From Clostridiales bacterium (lineage in GTDB: Bacteria; Bacillota; Clostridia; Oscillospirales; Oscillospiraceae), in the NCBI GenBank assembly GCA_021201515.1, contig JAJQET010000326.1:1-9229 (forward strand): a DNA stretch of 9,229 bases, given 5' to 3'. Below, piece by piece: positions 1 to 5,296 of this stretch. The translations under genes and the position numbers were made by a program. The notes below the pieces were generated by a model. It did not search any database. It saw only the letters and a list, made by a program, of their open reading frames with translations, and was not told where the DNA came from. Position 1 is the stretch's first letter; each line of letters opens with the position of its first letter.

Positions 1-285
1 CACCCCCCCCGCCGGGGTGGCGGGGGCGTGCTGTGGGTTATACCATACCGTATCCGGCGCCCGGGGGGGGTGGTCCCCCGGGCACGCCGCTGTTGTGCTG
101 TTGTATGGCTGTACAAAGGCGTATGGAGCCCCCTTTGATGCAATGTCGTCAACTTCGGGATCTGCTCCTCTTACAAAAGGAAATCAGCGCTCCTGGAGAA
201 AACCGGAGATTTCACCTTCACGCTCCGCCGGATTCCCTGCTTTTGCCCACTCCCCGGTTTTTGTCCGTCCAGCCCGTTTTTCTCC
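1..285. other. Intergenic stretch upstream of purA, with GC-rich hairpins
   Basis: I see no convincing gene here. The left end is rich in C and G runs. Positions 1-6 (CACCCC) can pair with 14-19 (GGGGTG). A perfect 9-bp stem pairs GCCCGGGGG (59-67) with CCCCCGGGC (75-83) around a 7-base loop, but no T-tract follows, so it is not an obvious intrinsic terminator. A 16-base word at 140-155 recurs inverted at 2248-2263 (separate entry). Short frames crossing this stretch have no plausible ribosome binding site or family resemblance. Confidence 0.5.
140..155 (+). repeat. Left copy of a 16-bp inverted repeat flanking the purA block
   Basis: GCAATGTCGTCAACTT at 140-155 is the exact reverse complement of 2248-2263, about 2.1 kb away. 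The two copies point towards each other around purA and its downstream repeat region. No matching target-site duplication is visible outside the copies. It could be the end sequence of a degenerate mobile element or a dispersed intergenic repeat. Confidence 0.6.
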
Positions 286-314
286 TTGCAATTACGCCGG
301 GAAACCCGTATAAT
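286..314 (+). promoter_or_regulatory. Sigma-A type promoter of purA
   Basis: A -35 box TTGCAA (286-291) and a perfect -10 box TATAAT (309-314) are separated by 17 bases. Transcription would start near 321, leaving a leader of about 90 nt before the purA start at 412. No other gene lies downstream before purA. Confidence 0.75.
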
Positions 315-341
315 AAACTTGCCCGTAGTCGCTTCACGGCT

Positions 342-390
342 CCGGGCAGCGTTCTTCGCACATATCACGCTGCTTCGGCACCCGCTGCCG
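342..390 (+). promoter_or_regulatory. purA leader with two mutually exclusive pairings
   Basis: GCAGCG (346-351) can pair either with CGCTGC at 368-373 or with an identical CGCTGC at 383-388. The second pairing extends with C389 and a bulged CCG to about nine pairs and would end about eight bases before the Shine-Dalgarno. The alternatives exclude each other. There is no T-tract, so a transcription attenuator is not shown, and no known purine riboswitch core was recognised. Any regulatory role is inference. Confidence 0.25.
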
Positions 391-411
391 GGGCAAAAAG
401 GAGAAAACATC

Positions 412-1704
412 ATGGTTAAAGCAATCGTAGGTGCCAACTGGGGCGACGAGGGCAAAGGGAAAATCACCGATATGCTCGCAGAAACGTCCGATGTTGTCAT
501 CCGTTTTCAGGGCGGCGCCAATGCGGGGCACACCATCATCAATGACTACGGCAGATTCGCCCTGCACATTCTGCCCTCCGGCACCTTTTACCCCCACGTC
601 ACCAACATCATAGGCAACGGGGTGGCGCTGGACATCAAGCGCCTCATCGCGGAGCTGGAGGACATCACCGGGCAGGGGGTCCCCGCGCCCAACCTGCTCA
701 TTTCCGAGCGTGCGCAGATTTTGATGCCCTACCATGTCCTGCAGGACACCTACGAGGAGGAACGGCTGGGGGGCAGGGCCTTCGGCTCCACCAAGAGCGG
801 CATCGCCCCCTTCTATTCCGATAAATACGCGAAAACCGGCATCCAGGTCTGCGACCTGTACGACGACGAACGGCTGCTGCGGCGGCTCACCGACGCGGTG
901 GAGCGGAAGAACATCCTGTTCCGCTATATGTACCACAAGCCGGAGCTGGACGTCCAGGCCCTGTATGACGAGCTGCTGGGCTATCGTGAGACGCTGCGCC
1001 CCTATGTGGGGGACGCCGTCCGGTTTGTCCACGAGGCGGAGCAGGCCGGCAAGACCATCCTGCTGGAGGGCCAGCTGGGCTCCATGAAGGACCCTGACCT
1101 GGGCATCTATCCCATGACCACCTCCAGCCACACCCTGGCCGGCTTCGGCGCGGTGGGGGCCTGCGTGCCCCCCACCGCCATTAAGGATGTGATCGCCGTC
1201 ACGAAAGCCTACTCCTCCTGCGTGGGGGCCAAGACGGAGCCCTTCGTCAGCGAGCTGCTGGGGGATGCCGGGGACGAGCTGCGCCGCCGGGGCGGCGACA
1301 AGGGCGAGTTCGGCGCCACCACCGGCCGCCCCCGCCGGGTGGGCTGGTTCGACACCGTGGCCACCCGGTACGGCTGCATGGTGCAGGGGGCTACCCAGGT
1401 GGCCCTGACCTGCCTGGACGTGCTCAGCTATCTGGACGAGATCCCCGTCTGCACCGGCTATGAGATCGACGGCCAGATCACCGGGGACTTCCCCGTCCCC
1501 GCCAAACTGGAGCGGGCGAAGCCCGTCTTTACCACCCTGCCTGGCTGGAAAACCGACATCTCCGCCATCAAGGACTATGACGCCCTGCCGGACAACGCAA
1601 AGGCCTATGTGGACTTTATTGAGGCGCAGATTCAGGCCCCCATCACCCTGGTCTCCAACGGCCCCTCCCGCCATCAGATCACCTACCGCACCCCTAAAAT
1701 TTGA
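412..1704 (+). CDS. purA: Adenylosuccinate synthase (IMP--aspartate ligase)
   Basis: This cytoplasmic enzyme uses GTP to join IMP and aspartate into adenylosuccinate, the first step from IMP to AMP. The ATG at 412 is chosen because AAGGAG (398-403) sits eight bases upstream; an in-frame ATG at 286 lies inside the promoter. The protein has 430 residues, normal for the family. The N-terminal GTP and catalytic motif GANWGDEGKGK (residues 7-17) keeps the catalytic Asp12, and GGANAGHT (34-41) keeps the catalytic His40. The motif FGATTGRPRRVGWFD and a C-terminal VSNGPSRHQITYR are clear. It is the clostridial variant: EGQLG replaces the usual EGAQG, and the loop VGAKTEPFVSEL appears about two residues longer than the common VGxGPF form. 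The gene stands alone between its own promoter and terminator. Confidence 0.97.
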   Translation: MVKAIVGANWGDEGKGKITDMLAETSDVVIRFQGGANAGHTIINDYGRFALHILPSGTFYPHVTNIIGNGVALDIKRLIAELEDITGQGVPAPNLLISERAQILMPYHVLQDTYEEERLGGRAFGSTKSGIAPFYSDKYAKTGIQVCDLYDDERLLRRLTDAVERKNILFRYMYHKPELDVQALYDELLGYRETLRPYVGDAVRFVHEAEQAGKTILLEGQLGSMKDPDLGIYPMTTSSHTLAGFGAVGACVPPTAIKDVIAVTKAYSSCVGAKTEPFVSELLGDAGDELRRRGGDKGEFGATTGRPRRVGWFDTVATRYGCMVQGATQVALTCLDVLSYLDEIPVCTGYEIDGQITGDFPVPAKLERAKPVFTTLPGWKTDISAIKDYDALPDNAKAYVDFIEAQIQAPITLVSNGPSRHQITYRTPKI

Positions 1705-1712
1705 TGGGCCGC

Positions 1713-1757
1713 ACCCATTGGCAGGTCATGTGCCTGCCAATGGGTTTCCCATTTTTA
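1713..1757 (+). terminator. Intrinsic terminator of purA
   Basis: A perfect 13-bp stem pairs 1713-1725 (ACCCATTGGCAGG) with 1733-1745 (CCTGCCAATGGGT) around a 7-base loop, nine bases after the purA stop. A T-rich tail with TTTTT at 1752-1756 follows. Confidence 0.85.
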
Positions 1758-1847
1758 CTGCGGAGAGCGGCTTTGAACTCCGGTTTGCGCCGGGAGCCCG
1801 CCGCCGGTTGCCATCGGTTTCTATTTGACTGTCCTTCCCGGTTCTCA

Positions 1848-1871
1848 GTAGGGGCGCACAGTGTGCGCCCG
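1848..1871. repeat. Half unit of a GTAGGGGCG-type palindromic repeat
   Basis: The unit begins GTAGGGGCG and ends CGCCCG, with GGGCGCACA (1852-1860) complementary to TGTGCGCCC (1862-1870). Its ends match those of each arm of the larger inverted repeat at 5161-5230 (GTAGGGGCG...CGCCCG), while the inner bases differ. It appears to belong to the same dispersed family. Confidence 0.6.
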
Positions 1872-1937
1872 GCCACGCTTTTTCCTTAGACAGAGTTTGA
1901 TAAAGGAGATAGGCGTTTGCCCTTGCCAGGGCATGGC

Positions 1938-2172
1938 CTACTTTTCTTGCTCCGCCAAGAAAAGTAGCAAAAGAAGGCGGCTCAGGGGGGAGTTCGGGGC
2001 CTCACTCCCCCCTAAGAACCCCTCTCCTATCCCGCTGGGCTTCGCGCGGCCCGACCTGCACATGGTCTATCCCGTCAGAGACGAAGTAACTTGTCACGCA
2101 CCAAAGCTGCCGCCGATGGCGGCTGGCGGGGATTGCCGTTCCGCCCTGCCAAAGGCGGGCGGAACGAGCAAT
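1938..2172. repeat. Cluster of hairpin-forming intergenic repeats
   Basis: Three strong stem-loops sit in this gene-free stretch. A perfect 12-bp stem pairs CTACTTTTCTTG (1938-1949) with 1956-1967 around a 6-base loop. A 10-bp stem pairs AGGGGGGAGT (1984-1993) with 2004-2013. A long stem with single-base bulges pairs 2132-2150 with 2154-2172, and TTTAT follows it. A 126-codon open frame spans 1861-2241, but it has no ribosome binding site, is built from the repeat arms and resembles no protein I know. I read the stretch as a dispersed, structured repeat rather than a gene. Confidence 0.6.
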
Positions 2173-2223
2173 TTTATCATCCTTTGGTCGTGGAAATCTG
2201 ACTGTACGGCTGCGTTATGCTCC

Positions 2224-2263
2224 TCAACTCAGGATAGATAGTATCTTAAGTTGACGACATTGC
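2224..2263. repeat. Hairpin and right copy of the 16-bp inverted repeat
   Basis: AAGTTGACGACATTGC at 2248-2263 is the inverted partner of 140-155 and ends three bases from the spo0A stop. It overlaps a hairpin: TCAACT (2224-2229) pairs with AGTTGA (2249-2254), then after one mismatch AGGATA (2231-2236) pairs with TATCTT (2242-2247, one G-T pair) around a 5-base loop. Read on the minus strand, this hairpin lies just after spo0A but lacks a T-tract, so it is at best a weak terminator for that gene. Confidence 0.55.
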
Positions 2264-2265
2264 CC

Positions 2266-3018
2266 TCACCCGTTGCTCCGCTGCTGGAGCTGGAGCCGGT
2301 CGGCGATCATGGCGATGAACTCGCTGTTGGTGGGCTTCCCCTTGGCGTTGGAGACGGTGTAGCCGAAGTACTTTTGCAGGGTCTCAATGTCCCCCCGGTC
2401 CCAGGCCACCTCGATGGCGTGGCGGATGGCCCGCTCCACCCGGCTGGCGGTGGTGCCGTACCGCCGGGCCACCTCCGGGTATAGCACCTTCGTCACCGCG
2501 TTGATGACGTCCATATCCTGCACTGTGATGAGGATGGCCTCCCGCAGGTACTGGTGCCCCTTAATGTGGGCGGGCACCCCGATCTCGTGGATGATGGCGG
2601 TGACCTGGCTCTCCAGCCCGGGGGCGGTTCTGGCCTCCTCCGGGGCCTGATCCAGAATCTGCCGCACCCGCTCCAGCACCGCCGCCGGACGGCAGGGCTT
2701 CATCATGAAGTAATCCGCCCCCAGGCTGGCCGCCTGCCGCACCACGTTGCCCCGGAGGAAGCCGGACAGCACCAGAATGACGGGCTTCCTCCTCTCGCTG
2801 CGGGCGATGCGGCTCAGCAGCTCCATGCCGTCCGCCCGGGCCAGCACCGTGTCCGTCAAAAGAACGTCCACCGGCTGACGGAGGAGGCAGTCCCACGCCT
2901 CCTCGCCGTTTCCTGTCTGGAGGACAACCTCCATATCCTGCTCCCGCCGCAGCAGATCGGCCAGCGCCGTGCGAAAGGCCTCGTCGGCGTCGGCGATCAA
3001 AATATGCATCCTATCCAA
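2266..3018 (-). CDS. spo0A: Sporulation master response regulator Spo0A
   Basis: Spo0A is the phosphorylated transcription factor that commits endospore formers to sporulation. The TTG at 3018 is chosen as start because AAAGGAG lies nine bases upstream and the resulting N-terminus ([10 protein letters not shown]) aligns without gaps with B. subtilis Spo0A (MEKIKVCVAD). The first ATG, at 3009, has only a weakly spaced site. The product is 250 residues, against 267 in B. subtilis; the deficit is in the linker. Receiver (about 1-123): phospho-acceptor Asp56, switch Ser85 and Lys107 are present, but the acidic pocket reads D10-A11-D12 instead of D10-D11. The DNA-binding domain (about 135-250) is highly conserved, with [30 protein letters not shown] and [10 protein letters not shown]. 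spoIVB, often next to spo0A, is absent here. Confidence 0.95.
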   Translation of the reverse strand: MDRMHILIADADEAFRTALADLLRREQDMEVVLQTGNGEEAWDCLLRQPVDVLLTDTVLARADGMELLSRIARSERRKPVILVLSGFLRGNVVRQAASLGADYFMMKPCRPAAVLERVRQILDQAPEEARTAPGLESQVTAIIHEIGVPAHIKGHQYLREAILITVQDMDVINAVTKVLYPEVARRYGTTASRVERAIRHAIEVAWDRGDIETLQKYFGYTVSNAKGKPTNSEFIAMIADRLQLQQRSNG

Positions 3019-3085
3019 AAATAACCGCTCCTTTTCCTGTGAACTCCGGCGGCCCCCGGCCTGCGCCGCTGCCGCCATCAGGAAT

Positions 3086-3114
3086 AATTTAGCACCATTT
3101 CCACCATATATCAA
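3086..3114 (-). promoter_or_regulatory. Candidate sigma-A promoter of spo0A
   Basis: Read on the minus strand, TTGATA (3109-3114, five of six to consensus) and TAAATT (3086-3091, four of six) are separated by exactly 17 bases. Transcription would start near 3079, giving a leader of about 60 nt. I found no clear 0A box or sigma-H promoter. Confidence 0.55.
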
Positions 3115-3213
3115 CGGTTTATTTCAGTTTTTTGCAACTTTCATCCGATGTTATTAGACATCCGGTGCGGGACTGCGACGGGGTTTGCCCCTGTGCGACG
3201 CACTTCGCCGGGA

Positions 3214-3279
3214 TTTGAGCTGTTGGCTGTCAGCTGTTGGAAAACCCCTCAGTCTAGCCGCAAGACCAGACTGAAGGGG
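3214..3279. repeat. Intergenic repeat remnant with CCCCTCAGTC hairpin
   Basis: A short direct repeat, AGCTGTTGG, occurs at about 3219-3227 and 3232-3240. It runs into a stem in which CCCCTCAGTCT (3245-3255) pairs with AGACTGAAGGGG (3268-3279), with one bulged base. No T-tract follows. It resembles interspersed palindromic repeats of clostridial genomes. I see no gene between the spo0A promoter and the antisense promoter at 3335. Confidence 0.45.
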
Positions 3280-3334
3280 CTACTTTGGTATGTTCGACCT
3301 AAAGCCGATTTCCGTGAGGCGCTGTGTTTTGAGG

Positions 3335-3363
3335 TTGACAAACCGGCCGTGGTGGACTATAAT
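3335..3363 (+). promoter_or_regulatory. Perfect consensus promoter for a short antisense RNA
   Basis: TTGACA (3335-3340) and TATAAT (3358-3363) are both exact consensus boxes with the optimal 17-base spacer. No plus-strand gene follows. The next plus-strand signal is a terminator hairpin about 50 bases downstream, so the product should be a small RNA. This is the strongest promoter by match in the window. Confidence 0.85.
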
Positions 3364-3369
3364 AGATAT

Positions 3370-3458
3370 AGAAAGGGCGCTGTCCGGCAACGGTTAGCCC
3401 CCGGGTTTGTTACATGAAGTAACCGCCACTGTTGGGCTAGGGGCGGTTACTTCTTTTT
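3370..3458 (+). ncRNA. Candidate antisense RNA antitoxin (RatA-like arrangement)
   Basis: The bounds are inferred: start about seven bases after the -10 box, end at the T-tract of the terminator at 3416-3458, giving about 90 nt. It has no convincing open reading frame. It runs antisense to the last 12 coding bases and the 3' untranslated region of the 28-codon toxin gene on the minus strand. This convergent 3'-overlap geometry is that of the type I systems TxpA/RatA of Bacillus subtilis and Fst/RNAII of Enterococcus, where the small RNA pairs with toxin mRNA and blocks or destabilises it. The assignment rests on promoter, terminator and geometry. Confidence 0.7.
3416..3458 (+). terminator. 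Terminator of the antisense RNA, shared with the toxin 3' end
   Basis: A 12-bp perfect stem pairs GAAGTAACCGCC (3416-3427) with GGCGGTTACTTC (3442-3453) around a 14-base loop, followed by TTTTT (3454-3458). In the plus direction this is a textbook intrinsic terminator. In the minus direction the toxin stop codon (3447-3449) lies inside the stem and the tail beyond it is not T-rich, so ending of the toxin mRNA at this hairpin is less certain. Confidence 0.85.
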
Positions 3459-3533
3459 GCTTAACAACTGTATGAACAGGTTGATAATGCCAATGATAAC
3501 GAGACAAAACTGAAACAGTTCGGAAGTAGTCAT
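3447..3533 (-). CDS. Small hydrophobic type I toxin (holin-like/TxpA-like peptide)
   Basis: This 28-residue peptide is too short for routine ORF calling. It begins MTTSELFQF, continues with a single hydrophobic helix (about residues 6-25, CLVIIGIINLFIQLL) and ends SKKK. A short polar N-terminus, one membrane helix and a lysine tail are the hallmark of the TxpA/BsrG/Fst class and of proteins annotated in Clostridia as putative holin-like toxins. These insert in the inner membrane and damage it or cell-wall synthesis. GAGGGG (3541-3546) sits seven bases before the ATG. A convergent antisense RNA with a perfect promoter overlaps its 3' end, which strongly supports a toxin-antitoxin pair. Family membership is recognised by pattern, not by search. 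Confidence 0.8.
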   Translation of the reverse strand: MTTSELFQFCLVIIGIINLFIQLLSKKK

Positions 3534-3574
3534 TGGGCAGCCCCTCGTCGGCGTTGGCTCCGTATCCTTCGCAT
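3530..3574 (-). CDS. Possible 14-residue arginine-rich leader peptide overlapping the toxin start
   Basis: On the minus strand an ATG at 3574 opens a 14-codon frame, MRRIRSQRRRGAAQ, whose TGA stop overlaps the toxin ATG by four bases (ATGA). Such overlaps usually mean translational coupling. The frame has no good Shine-Dalgarno, so it may be chance; it could be fed from the unoccupied AGGAGG further upstream. This is low confidence, recorded because it would explain part of the long toxin leader. Confidence 0.2.
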   Translation of the reverse strand: MRRIRSQRRRGAAQ

Positions 3575-3603
3575 CCGTCTAAAGCCGAATGCTCAGTCGC
3601 TCC

Positions 3604-3652
3604 GCAACGCCTCCTCTCAAAATCGAACCCGCGTTGCTGGGCTTCGATTTTG
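3604..3652 (-). promoter_or_regulatory. Structured 5' leader of the toxin mRNA with possible pseudoknot
   Basis: A 10-bp perfect stem (3618-3627 with 3643-3652) is extended by CCC/GGG past one bulged base. On the minus strand its loop carries GCAACGC (3631-3637), complementary to GCGTTGC (3604-3610) just downstream, so an H-type pseudoknot is possible. Between them lies a full AGGAGG (3610-3615) that has no start codon at a normal distance and is about 76 bases from the toxin ATG. It may be a ribosome standby site or a masked site. A -10-like TATAAG (3665-3670, minus) lies just upstream, with no good -35. Confidence 0.4.
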
Positions 3653-3726
3653 TGTGAAGCATCACTTATAAGCGGAGGTATCCCAAAAGAATCGGGAGCA
3701 AACCGCCACCGTATTGGACAGCGCCA

Positions 3727-3744
3727 GCTCTTACAAGTAAGAGC
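3727..3744. repeat. Perfect 18-bp palindrome upstream of the toxin leader
   Basis: GCTCTTAC (3727-3734), AA, GTAAGAGC (3737-3744) is a perfect inverted repeat with a 2-base centre. It could be a dimeric operator site or a tight hairpin. It lies between the toxin leader and the HAD gene, and no known operator consensus was recognised. I see no clear promoter for the HAD gene in 3745-3892. Confidence 0.45.
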
Positions 3745-3892
3745 CACTGACAGAATACCACAGCTTTCCCCAAAAGGCAAGGGCCGGGAACGTGTTTTTC
3801 CGTCCCACAGCCCCTTTTACAGACCTCGGAGAAAACCCGGGGCTGCCCCTGCTACCAGCGAAAAGCTACCAGAACCACAAGGAGCATCGATT

Positions 3893-4585
3893 ATGTCTGA
3901 GCCAATTCGCGCCATCCTTTTCGATCTGGACGGCACCCTCATTGACACGGAGCCTTACTATGTCCGCTCCTGGCAGGAGGCCGGGCAGGCCCTGGGCCTC
4001 CCCATGACCCGCACCCAGGGCCTCCAGCTGCGGAGCCTGGGTGCGCCCTACAACGCGTACTTCATCCGGCGACTGTACGGCCCGGCGGTGTCCTATCAGG
4101 CCCTGCGGGAGAAACGGGTCGTGCTGATGGGGGACGTGCTGGAGACCGCCTCCATCCCCCTGAAGCCGGGGGCCAGGGCGCTGCTGGACTTCCTCCACAC
4201 CCGGCAGGTGGAGCTGGCTCTGGTCACCGCCAACGCCCCGGAGAAGGCCCAGCGTATGCTGGCCCGGTTCGGGCTGGAAGGGGACTTTGACCGGGTCATC
4301 AGCGCCAGGGACGTTCCCCGGGGGAAGCCTGCCCCGGATGTGTACCGCTGCGCCTGCGAGGCGCTGGGCCTGCCGCCGGAGCAGTGCGTGGCTGTGGAGG
4401 ACTCCCCCAACGGCATCATCTCCGCCTTCGGGGCGGGGTGCAGGCCGGTGCTGGTGCCCGACCAGAGCGAGGCGGAGGACTGCCTCCAGCCCCTGCTGTG
4501 GGCCTGCGTGGAGCGGCTGGATCAGCTGATTCCCCTGCTGGAGGGGGAGCTGCCGCCCCGGCAGTTGGAGGGGGTAACGCCGTGA
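3893..4585 (+). CDS. HAD-superfamily hydrolase, subfamily IA (phosphoglycolate phosphatase/beta-phosphoglucomutase-like)
   Basis: This is a predicted cytoplasmic Mg2+-dependent phosphatase or phosphomutase acting through an aspartyl-phosphate. The ATG at 3893 has AAGGAG (3879-3884) eight bases upstream; frames reaching further left lack a start signal. The protein has 230 residues, typical of the subfamily. Motif I is FDLDGTLIDTE with nucleophile Asp11 and acid/base Asp13. A helical cap follows (about 20-85). Motif II is Thr112 in LVTANA, motif III is Lys145 in RGKPAPDVY, and motif IV is Glu169-Asp170 in VAVEDSPNG. The substrate cannot be told from sequence; sugar phosphates are the commonest for this group. 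Its stop shares one base with the next gene's start, so the two are surely co-transcribed. Confidence 0.9.
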   Translation: MSEPIRAILFDLDGTLIDTEPYYVRSWQEAGQALGLPMTRTQGLQLRSLGAPYNAYFIRRLYGPAVSYQALREKRVVLMGDVLETASIPLKPGARALLDFLHTRQVELALVTANAPEKAQRMLARFGLEGDFDRVISARDVPRGKPAPDVYRCACEALGLPPEQCVAVEDSPNGIISAFGAGCRPVLVPDQSEAEDCLQPLLWACVERLDQLIPLLEGELPPRQLEGVTP

Positions 4586-5112
4586 TGGACTATATCATCC
4601 GCCCCGCCAGGGAGGGAGACGCCGCCGCCCTGGCGGCCATTTACGCCCCCTATGTCCGGGAAACCGCCGTCACCTTTGAGTACGAGCCGCCGGACGCCGG
4701 GGAGTTCCGCCGGAGGATGGCAGCAATTCAGGCCAAATATCCCTACTTGGTGGCAGAGAGGGACGGGGAAGCGCTGGGCTACGCCTACGCTGCCCCCTTC
4801 CACGACCGGGCGGCCTTTGCTTGGGTGGCGGAGCCCTCCATCTACCTGCGCCGGGACGCCCGGGGCCAGGGGCTGGGGCCGGCCCTCTACGCCAGGCTAG
4901 AGGCGCTGCTCCGGGAACAGGGGGTCGTCAGTCTGTGCGCCCTGATCGCCGACGCCCCGGAGGAGGACGCATACATCACCCACGCCAGCGTCCGGTTCCA
5001 CGCCCGGCAGGGCTACAGGTTGCTGGGGCGGTATCCCAGGTGCGGATATAAGTTCGGACGGTGGTATGATCTGGTCTGGATGGGGAAGGAGCTGGGGGAA
5101 CGCGGCTGCTGA
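4585..5112 (+). CDS. GNAT family N-acetyltransferase (phosphinothricin acetyltransferase-like)
   Basis: This 175-residue cytoplasmic enzyme should transfer an acetyl group from acetyl-CoA to an amine. The start ATG (4585) overlaps the preceding TGA as TGATG, with GGAGGGGG upstream inside the HAD gene; a GTG one codon earlier is possible. The GNAT fold is seen as IRPAREGDAAALAAIYAPYV at the N-terminus, the family-typical TAVTFEYEPP, AEPSIYLRRDARGQGLG (83-98, acetyl-CoA pyrophosphate loop) and a C-terminal GYRLLGRYPRCGYKFGRWYD. This pattern is shared by the group named after phosphinothricin (bialaphos) acetyltransferase, most of whose members have other or unknown substrates such as methionine derivatives. 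It forms an operon with the HAD phosphatase; a common pathway is possible but not shown. Confidence 0.9.
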   Translation: MDYIIRPAREGDAAALAAIYAPYVRETAVTFEYEPPDAGEFRRRMAAIQAKYPYLVAERDGEALGYAYAAPFHDRAAFAWVAEPSIYLRRDARGQGLGPALYARLEALLREQGVVSLCALIADAPEEDAYITHASVRFHARQGYRLLGRYPRCGYKFGRWYDLVWMGKELGERGC

Positions 5113-5160
5113 CCCTTGATTTTCCTGTAGTAGAATGTGAAGCCTAAATCTTCGCTTTTC

Positions 5161-5230
5161 TGTAGGGGCGGCCCTTGGCCGCCCGCAGAAACCGCTTGCT
5201 TGCCCCGGGCGGCCAAGGGCCGCCCCTACA
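5161..5230. repeat. 25-bp perfect inverted repeat (GTAGGGGCGGCC family)
   Basis: Positions 5161-5185 are exactly complementary to 5206-5230, around a 20-base loop. Each arm begins TGTAGGGGCG and is itself nearly palindromic (GGGCGGCC...GGCCGCCC), so a cruciform or a very stable RNA hairpin is expected. No T-tract follows. It lies about 50 bases after the GNAT stop and could act as a 3' mRNA stabiliser. The half unit at 1848-1871 appears related. Confidence 0.8.
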
Positions 5231-5296
5231 CATACGGCTGCAAAAAATCGGAATCATTTGCCTGTCTGAACAGCATCGCAGGCAATTACGTTGGCG

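Noticed and set aside
334..1674. Minus-strand open frame of 446 codons antisense to purA
   Set aside because: It mirrors the high-GC purA coding sequence, shows no family resemblance, is rich in Gly/Val/Asp/Gln as expected for a shadow frame, and purA on the other strand is certain.
1861..2241. 126-codon plus-strand frame in the purA-spo0A gap
   Set aside because: It consists of the arms of hairpin repeats, lacks a ribosome binding site and reads like the spurious proteins often called in dispersed repeats.
3019..3180. Possible 0A box or sigma-H promoter in front of spo0A
   Set aside because: No close match to TGTCGAA or to the sigma-H boxes was found on the minus strand; only the sigma-A-like pair at 3086-3114 is supportable.
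3617..3652. tRNA-like GGGTTCGATTTT on the minus strand
   Set aside because: The T-loop-like word is part of a long hairpin arm. No acceptor stem, anticodon arm or CCA end is present.
3394..3780. 128-codon minus-strand frame across the toxin locus
   Set aside because: It runs through the toxin gene in a different frame and through the structured leader. No start signal or domain supports it; the 28-codon frame has the Shine-Dalgarno and the membrane helix.
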